NCBI GenBank assembly: GCA_015065845.1
Contig: SVPQ01000014.1
Span: 1-55,985 of the forward strand
Reading direction: 5' to 3'
Source of the DNA: Oscillospiraceae bacterium
Lineage (GTDB): Bacteria; Bacillota; Clostridia; Oscillospirales; Acutalibacteraceae
DNA length: 55,985 bases
Positions 51,638 through 55,985 of the stretch are shown one piece after another; position 1 is the stretch's first letter; the number at the start of each line of letters is the position of its first letter. The translations under genes and the position numbers were made by a program. Under the pieces are notes generated by a model. That model was not told the DNA's origin. It worked only from the letters and a program-made list of their open reading frames with translations, and ran no database searches.

Positions 51638-53376
51638 ATTTCAACCAAATCTTCCACATCGTTTTTTAATGCTCCGTTATCTCTTTTTCCGTTGCTATGC
51701 ACGGGGAAAGAATCACGAATTTTATAATGTGTTGGAATAGCAAAGTTTTCAAGTTTATCGGTACAATTTTTATGTATATTGGCAATGATTTGTCTTTCGC
51801 TTTGTTCGCAACCATTTTTTAGAATGATGTGTGCAACTAACATACTCTTGTCTGTGGTTTGTACCACCTTACAATCGCTTACAGAATCATCCTGCAAAAT
51901 CACTTTTTCAATATCAAACTGGAACACTCGCTTACCATCATCTGTATAATAACAGTCTGTTGCACGGCCAAGAATAAAAACTTCGCCATCTTCGTCCACA
52001 TATCCAATATCACCTGTGCAACCCCAAACGATTCCGTTTCTGTCTGTATAGAAGTATTCATTTGTTGCTTGCTCGTTTTTAAAGTATCCTTTCATACAAG
52101 CAGGCGAATCAACTCTAATTTCGCCGCGCTCTCCGTATTTCATTTCTTCGTTGGTGTCGACATCAAAAGCAGAAACAGTAACACCCTTAATGGGGTAACC
52201 AACGCCATTTAATTTGCTATGCTTAAATGATGATACAGTTGCAGAGCCGCCCAGTTCGCACATACCATATCCTTTCATCAAAGGGACTGTCATATTATGT
52301 GCCTTAAAGAAGTCATTGATTGCAATTTCCTGTGCTTTCAAAATCTTCTCTCCACCTGTAATGGGATATCTCATACTGGAAAGGTCTATTTTTTCACATT
52401 CTTTCGCCTTTATCAAACCTAACCAAAGACTTGTGGCAACAACCGTCATATTGGGCTTGTATTTGACCATATCCTTTACAAAGGAATCCACGGAAAATAC
52501 AGGTTCTAAAACCAACGTCATTCCGTGTGCAACAGGATTAAGCATTGATAAAACATTGCCTGTTGAGAACCAAATAGGAATCATCGCAAGGAAAGTGTTT
52601 CCTCTTTCGTGGGGAAAATCTTTGCTTTGGAAATGTGTAAAAATTGCATTAACACCATCGTTCGTTAATACAATTCCTTTTGAAGCACCTGTTGTTCCCG
52701 ATGAGTAGACCATAACCACGGGTCTGTTTGGCTCATACTCAATTTCTGTATCGCCAACATATGTATTACCCGATTTTACAAAAGAATCCCAAGAACAATA
52801 CCGCTTGTCATTAGCACAGAACTCCATCAACTCTGCGCTCTGCTTTGATTTGAGTTCAACAAGTTTTTTGACAAGAATAGGCAAGGAAGAAATAGCAGGC
52901 AAAATAACGATTTTGTTTGTGTCGATAGTTTTAATTGCATCTTTCATATAGGGGAACATAGCATCTAAAACTATTGTTACTTTAGATGCTGCTTCATTTA
53001 ATCGTGCAATCTTTTGTTCTGTTGTAAACAAGGGATTGATAAAGTTTGCCAATGCACCAATTTTGCTACACGCAAGCACTAAACACAGAGCTTCGGGTGT
53101 GTAGGACAAGCACATACTGACACAATCGCCTTTTTCAATCCCATTTGATTTTAAGGCTTTAGCATATTTATCGGTCATTTCAAATATCTTTTTATACGAT
53201 GTCTTAAACCCATTAAACATAACAGCAATATCGTTTTTATAGGCAATATTGTTGTCATAGATATTGCGGTACACAGTTTTCTTTGGAATCAACTCTTTTG
53301 TCCATTCTTCCGTGTAGTGCTTTAACCACGGCTTGTCTATAGAAGGGTAGCCGGTTAATTCTTTTTCTGTTGTCAT
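51634..53376 (-). CDS. ANL superfamily ligase-like protein, copy 3
   Basis: The 580-aa protein is of the same subtype as copy 2. Motifs are VYSSGTTGASKGIVLT near residue 225, KGYGMCELGGS near 371, CTGDIGYV near 458, GRATDCYYTDDG near 474 and the catalytic Lys in HSNGKRDNGAL near 567. The C-terminus ends EDLVEI. Its coding sequence looks slightly richer in G and C than its neighbours, which may mean a different origin or simply divergence. It is separated from copy 4 by 12 bp. The binding site is AAGGAGC. Confidence 0.83.
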   Translation of the reverse strand: MTTEKELTGYPSIDKPWLKHYTEEWTKELIPKKTVYRNIYDNNIAYKNDIAVMFNGFKTSYKKIFEMTDKYAKALKSNGIEKGDCVSMCLSYTPEALCLVLACSKIGALANFINPLFTTEQKIARLNEAASKVTIVLDAMFPYMKDAIKTIDTNKIVILPAISSLPILVKKLVELKSKQSAELMEFCANDKRYCSWDSFVKSGNTYVGDTEIEYEPNRPVVMVYSSGTTGASKGIVLTNDGVNAIFTHFQSKDFPHERGNTFLAMIPIWFSTGNVLSMLNPVAHGMTLVLEPVFSVDSFVKDMVKYKPNMTVVATSLWLGLIKAKECEKIDLSSMRYPITGGEKILKAQEIAINDFFKAHNMTVPLMKGYGMCELGGSATVSSFKHSKLNGVGYPIKGVTVSAFDVDTNEEMKYGERGEIRVDSPACMKGYFKNEQATNEYFYTDRNGIVWGCTGDIGYVDEDGEVFILGRATDCYYTDDGKRVFQFDIEKVILQDDSVSDCKVVQTTDKSMLVAHIILKNGCEQSERQIIANIHKNCTDKLENFAIPTHYKIRDSFPVHSNGKRDNGALKNDVEDLVEI

Positions 53377-53392
53377 AATTTTTGCTCCTTAT
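53326..53392 (-). repeat. conserved 5' repeat of ligase copy 3
   Basis: Same unit as at 49814. Here the similarity continues upstream into the last codons of copy 4 (GAGAAGTTATAAGGAGC). Confidence 0.75.
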
Positions 53393-55116
53393 AACTTCTC
53401 TGCTTCTTTTTCGAGTGCTCTAAAATCTACTTTTCCAACGGGCGTATGCGGTAATTCATCAACGAAGCAATATTCTGCAGGAATCATATATGTAGGCACG
53501 TTTTCGTCACATTGTTTAGAAATGTCTTCAAGAATTACATTAGTATCAGTTGTATCACTGTTTTTGACAATAAAAGCGACTGCTTCATAATAATCACTAT
53601 TTTTTCGCTTTCTTCCAACAACACTACACTCGCTAACATATTGAGATTTTTTGAGGGCTCCCTCTACTAACATCGGGAAAATTTTTGCAGGTTGTCCTTC
53701 GTGTGCAGTCATATAGATTCTGCGGATTCGACCTTCATGGAACAACAAGCCGTCCTCGGTAATGTGACCTAAATCGCCTGTGCGGACCCAACGAACACCT
53801 TTTTCATCAGTAATAATAATTTCGGAAGTCTCTTGGGGTTTATTATAATATCCCAACATTATAGACGGACTGCTAATCCATATTTCTCCTGTTTCATTAT
53901 ATCCTAACTCTTGTGAGGTTTCCGTATCTACGATTTTTATAGTATTTGAAATCAACGGAATTCCGACGCTACCAATTGCATTTGCCCCCTTAAATGTAAT
54001 AACGGCGGTTGCACTGAGTTCTGTCATTCCGTAACCTTTACATACTTCGTACTGGCAGTTGTGTTCTGCGAGGAACTTATTGACATCCTGTTCTAATTTG
54101 CATTCAACTGCATCACCACCAACACCAGGAGAAATGAGAAAGCTCATATCGATTTTTTCAGTCTTTTTATCAATTGTTAAATATTTTAAGTGGTCAACAA
54201 GAGCAGAGAAATGATGTGGTTTGTATTTAACAAATTGCTTTGGGAACCCTTTTGAATCAAATATTGGATAAAGTATTACTTCCAATCCATAAGAAAGTGT
54301 TGTGTGAGTTGCTAAACAAAGTCCGTACATAATGAACGGAGGCAAATCATTAAAATAGCGATGCTTTCTTTCAAAGGGAATACCTAAATATTGATATCCA
54401 AAAGCAACAGCATTGATGTTATCGTTTGATAGCATAACACCTTTCGGTGAACCCGTCGTGCCACCTGTATGAGCCATTACGCAACAGGCATTTTTTTCAT
54501 AAGCCACACATTCGGGGTTTGCATCTTTTCCAATTGAAATAAACTTCTTCCAATCAAGCACTTCATCGCCAAATTGAGGCGATTTGTTTTTCATTTTATA
54601 TATTGCCTTTACTAAAGACGGAAGAGAATCGGAAGGCGAAACAACAATTACATTTTTAACAGAGGTTCCTTGAGCTGCCTTTTTGATAGCAGGATATGCA
54701 AGGTCAATAGTCAAAACGAATTGTGCATTTGATTCCGCTATATATTCATGTATTCCATCAATGTTGGTTCGCGGGTCAACCATATTTGCGATTGCTCCCA
54801 AACGATTTAGTGCATACAAGGTATATATCATTTCAGGTGTATTAACCGTGCATACTATTACAATATCGCCTTTCTTTACTCCTAATGCAGAAAAGGATTT
54901 TGTCGCCTTATCAATACCTTCAAAAACTTGTTTGTATGTGAATTTGCGACCATAATAATTTAGCGCAACATCGTTTAAATGGTCTTTATTGTTTTCCCAA
55001 AGGTACTCATAAATTGTACATTCAGGGAGTTTTGCGTTTATCGCTTCTTCGCTGTAATATTTAAGCCACGGCTTGTCTATACTCGGGTAGCCTGTCAATT
55101 CTTTTTCTGTTGTCAT
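53389..55116 (-). CDS. ANL superfamily ligase-like protein, copy 4
   Basis: The 575-aa protein is of the copy 1 subtype. Residues 18-60 (LKYYSEEAINAKLPECTIYEYLWENN and following) nearly match copy 1. Motifs are AHTGGTTGSPKGVML near residue 212, KGYGMTELSAT near 362, RTGDLGHI near 450, GRIRRIYMT near 465 and the catalytic Lys in TPVGKVDFR near 559. The C-terminus is EKEAEKL. It lies 11 bp downstream of the truncated copy 5. Function beyond acid activation is unknown. Confidence 0.84.
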   Translation of the reverse strand: MTTEKELTGYPSIDKPWLKYYSEEAINAKLPECTIYEYLWENNKDHLNDVALNYYGRKFTYKQVFEGIDKATKSFSALGVKKGDIVIVCTVNTPEMIYTLYALNRLGAIANMVDPRTNIDGIHEYIAESNAQFVLTIDLAYPAIKKAAQGTSVKNVIVVSPSDSLPSLVKAIYKMKNKSPQFGDEVLDWKKFISIGKDANPECVAYEKNACCVMAHTGGTTGSPKGVMLSNDNINAVAFGYQYLGIPFERKHRYFNDLPPFIMYGLCLATHTTLSYGLEVILYPIFDSKGFPKQFVKYKPHHFSALVDHLKYLTIDKKTEKIDMSFLISPGVGGDAVECKLEQDVNKFLAEHNCQYEVCKGYGMTELSATAVITFKGANAIGSVGIPLISNTIKIVDTETSQELGYNETGEIWISSPSIMLGYYNKPQETSEIIITDEKGVRWVRTGDLGHITEDGLLFHEGRIRRIYMTAHEGQPAKIFPMLVEGALKKSQYVSECSVVGRKRKNSDYYEAVAFIVKNSDTTDTNVILEDISKQCDENVPTYMIPAEYCFVDELPHTPVGKVDFRALEKEAEKL

Positions 55117-55131
55117 AATTTTGCTCCTTAT
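55066..55131 (-). repeat. conserved 5' repeat of ligase copy 4
   Basis: Same unit as at 49814. It extends upstream into the EKEAEKL end of copy 5, so the gene-to-gene junction itself is repeated. Confidence 0.75.
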
Positions 55132-55694
55132 AACTTCTCCGCTTCTTTTTCAAGTGTTCGGTAATCTACTTTGCCACGTTGTGTTCTTGGTAAAGACTCT
55201 TTGAAAATTATTTTTTCAGGCAACATATAGTCTGGTAAATTTTCTTTACAATAATTCATTAAATCATCTATCAATTTCGAGCTTTCTTCAACATCATTAA
55301 CTAATACAACAAAAGCAATTGCCACATTCACCCTTACATCATCTGGAAGTGTTGCCACACAACAAAGCTCAACCGATGGATGCTTCATAATTAAGTTCTC
55401 AATTCTTGCTGGGAACAACTTTGTTGGTGTTCCATCATCTCCCTTTGTAATCAAAATTCGTTTAATTCGTCCACTTACAAATAAAACCCCGTCATCATTT
55501 AAATATCCAAGGTCGCCTGTATGAAGCCACCTTTCGCCATCGGAATGAATTTTAATAATATTATCAGTTTCAATTTGATTTTCATAATATCCAAGCATTA
55601 ACTGCAGACCAGAGAAACAAATTTCACCCTCTTGTTCTTTCGTATTCAACATCAAGTTTCGGATATTCTTCCAGTCTGTCTTTTGTATATTCAA
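55128..55694 (-). pseudogene. truncated fifth ANL ligase copy
   Basis: Only the C-terminal part of a ligase remains. Similarity to copies 1 and 4 starts near position 55631 (EGEICFSGLQLMLGYY) and runs through HTGDLGYL, GRIKRILITKG and the catalytic Lys in TQRGKVDYR to EKEAEKL. The roughly 390 N-terminal residues, including the phosphate loop and the MTTEKELTGYP start, are missing. Upstream of 55631 the frame is the out-of-phase tail of the acyltransferase fragment. It lacks the ATP-binding half and should be inactive unless translated as a stand-alone C-terminal domain. Confidence 0.75.
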
Positions 55695-55959
55695 AATAAT
55701 CCTGCTGTGTTATTTCTTTTCTTGTGGCTTGATTTAACTCTTCCCACATTTCCCAACGCATTGTCGCCATAGCATCTCGTAATAGATTTGTCGCTTCTCG
55801 TTTATCCTCTAATTTGTATAAATGCATTGGTTTACCAATTGAATAAAAACACTCGTTATTGCGAAATACGTCCGAATCACCCCGAAATATCACCACACTC
55901 TGACAAACATCTGCTTTCTCATATTTGGTCAAATTCGTGCCAAATTTCGTCTTTTTCTC
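55624..55959 (-). pseudogene. C-terminal fragment of a PlsC-like acyltransferase
   Basis: The open frame ends at 55624 and is closed upstream by a TAG at 55960-55962. The part from CFYSIGKPMHLYKLEDKREATNLLRDAMATMRWEMWE to EEYPKLDVEYE resembles the C-terminus of clostridial 1-acylglycerol-3-phosphate acyltransferase-type proteins. The catalytic HX4D region is not present. The last bases of the window are open in another frame, so a frameshift or a cut gene is likely, and the full state cannot be judged at the edge. Confidence 0.5.
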
Positions 55960-55985
55960 CTATCCTGGTCTGTATTCTATTTTCA

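Overview
The window is about 56 kb of low-GC chromosomal DNA from a Gram-positive, Clostridia-like bacterium, most likely an anaerobic gut member of the Oscillospiraceae/Ruminococcaceae. This placement is an inference from several signs: the gene order ylxM-ffh-rpsP and parA-parB-serS, consensus TTGACA/TATAAT-type promoters with 17-nt spacers, strong G-rich Shine-Dalgarno sequences, an oxygen-sensitive glycyl radical enzyme, and two GH3 beta-glucosidases of which one is circularly permuted. No ribosomal RNA, phage module, CRISPR array or intact transposase is visible.

Layout. 1-1974: the end of the ylxM-ffh-rpsP operon. 2015-5386: a two-gene operon for an LCAT-like alpha/beta hydrolase and a neutral-ceramidase-like protein. 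5456-11815: a divergent five-gene operon with a glycyl radical enzyme, its activase, an FGGY sugar kinase, a mannose-6-phosphate-isomerase-like protein and a TPR protein. 11816-14930: an AT-only spacer, a SunS-like glycosyltransferase, a Nudix hydrolase, a histidine phosphatase and a MITE-like repeat. 14930-15586: RNase P RNA whose P12 helix carries a 278-bp palindromic insertion. 15638-18942: nadA-nadB-nadC. 19036-25200: glyA, hpf, an OGG1-like glycosylase, a small membrane protein, a HAD-PHP fusion and a membrane protein. 25202-30180: GH3, Gfo/Idh/MocA oxidoreductase and a surface protein, with a divergent 51-aa gene. 30177-36409: parA-parB-serS-rlmB and a degenerate P-type ATPase. 36599-41166: tRNA-Thr, two membrane proteins and a permuted GH3. 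41181-45486: an ornithine cyclodeaminase plus basic amino acid transporter pair, trmB and mltG. 45493-47870: an orphan chemoreceptor, a candidate small RNA and tRNA-Pro. 48077-55985: a tandem array of four complete and one truncated acyl/aryl-CoA-ligase-type (ANL) enzymes next to a broken PlsC-like acyltransferase fragment.

Several neighbourhoods make metabolic sense together. The hydrolase and ceramidase could release acyl chains from complex lipids. The GRE locus looks like a self-contained anaerobic route acting on a sugar- or polyol-like substrate that is then phosphorylated and isomerised. The cyclodeaminase and YfcC-type carrier fit import and fermentation of ornithine or arginine. The nad operon gives de novo NAD synthesis.

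The least explained items are the GRE operon of unassigned substrate, the ANL array with conserved 5' ends, the P12 insertion in RNase P RNA with a related end in the hpf leader, a candidate sRNA with C-rich loops upstream of the chemoreceptor, and divergent promoters that share one palindromic -35 hexamer. All homology statements come from reading motifs; no database search was run.
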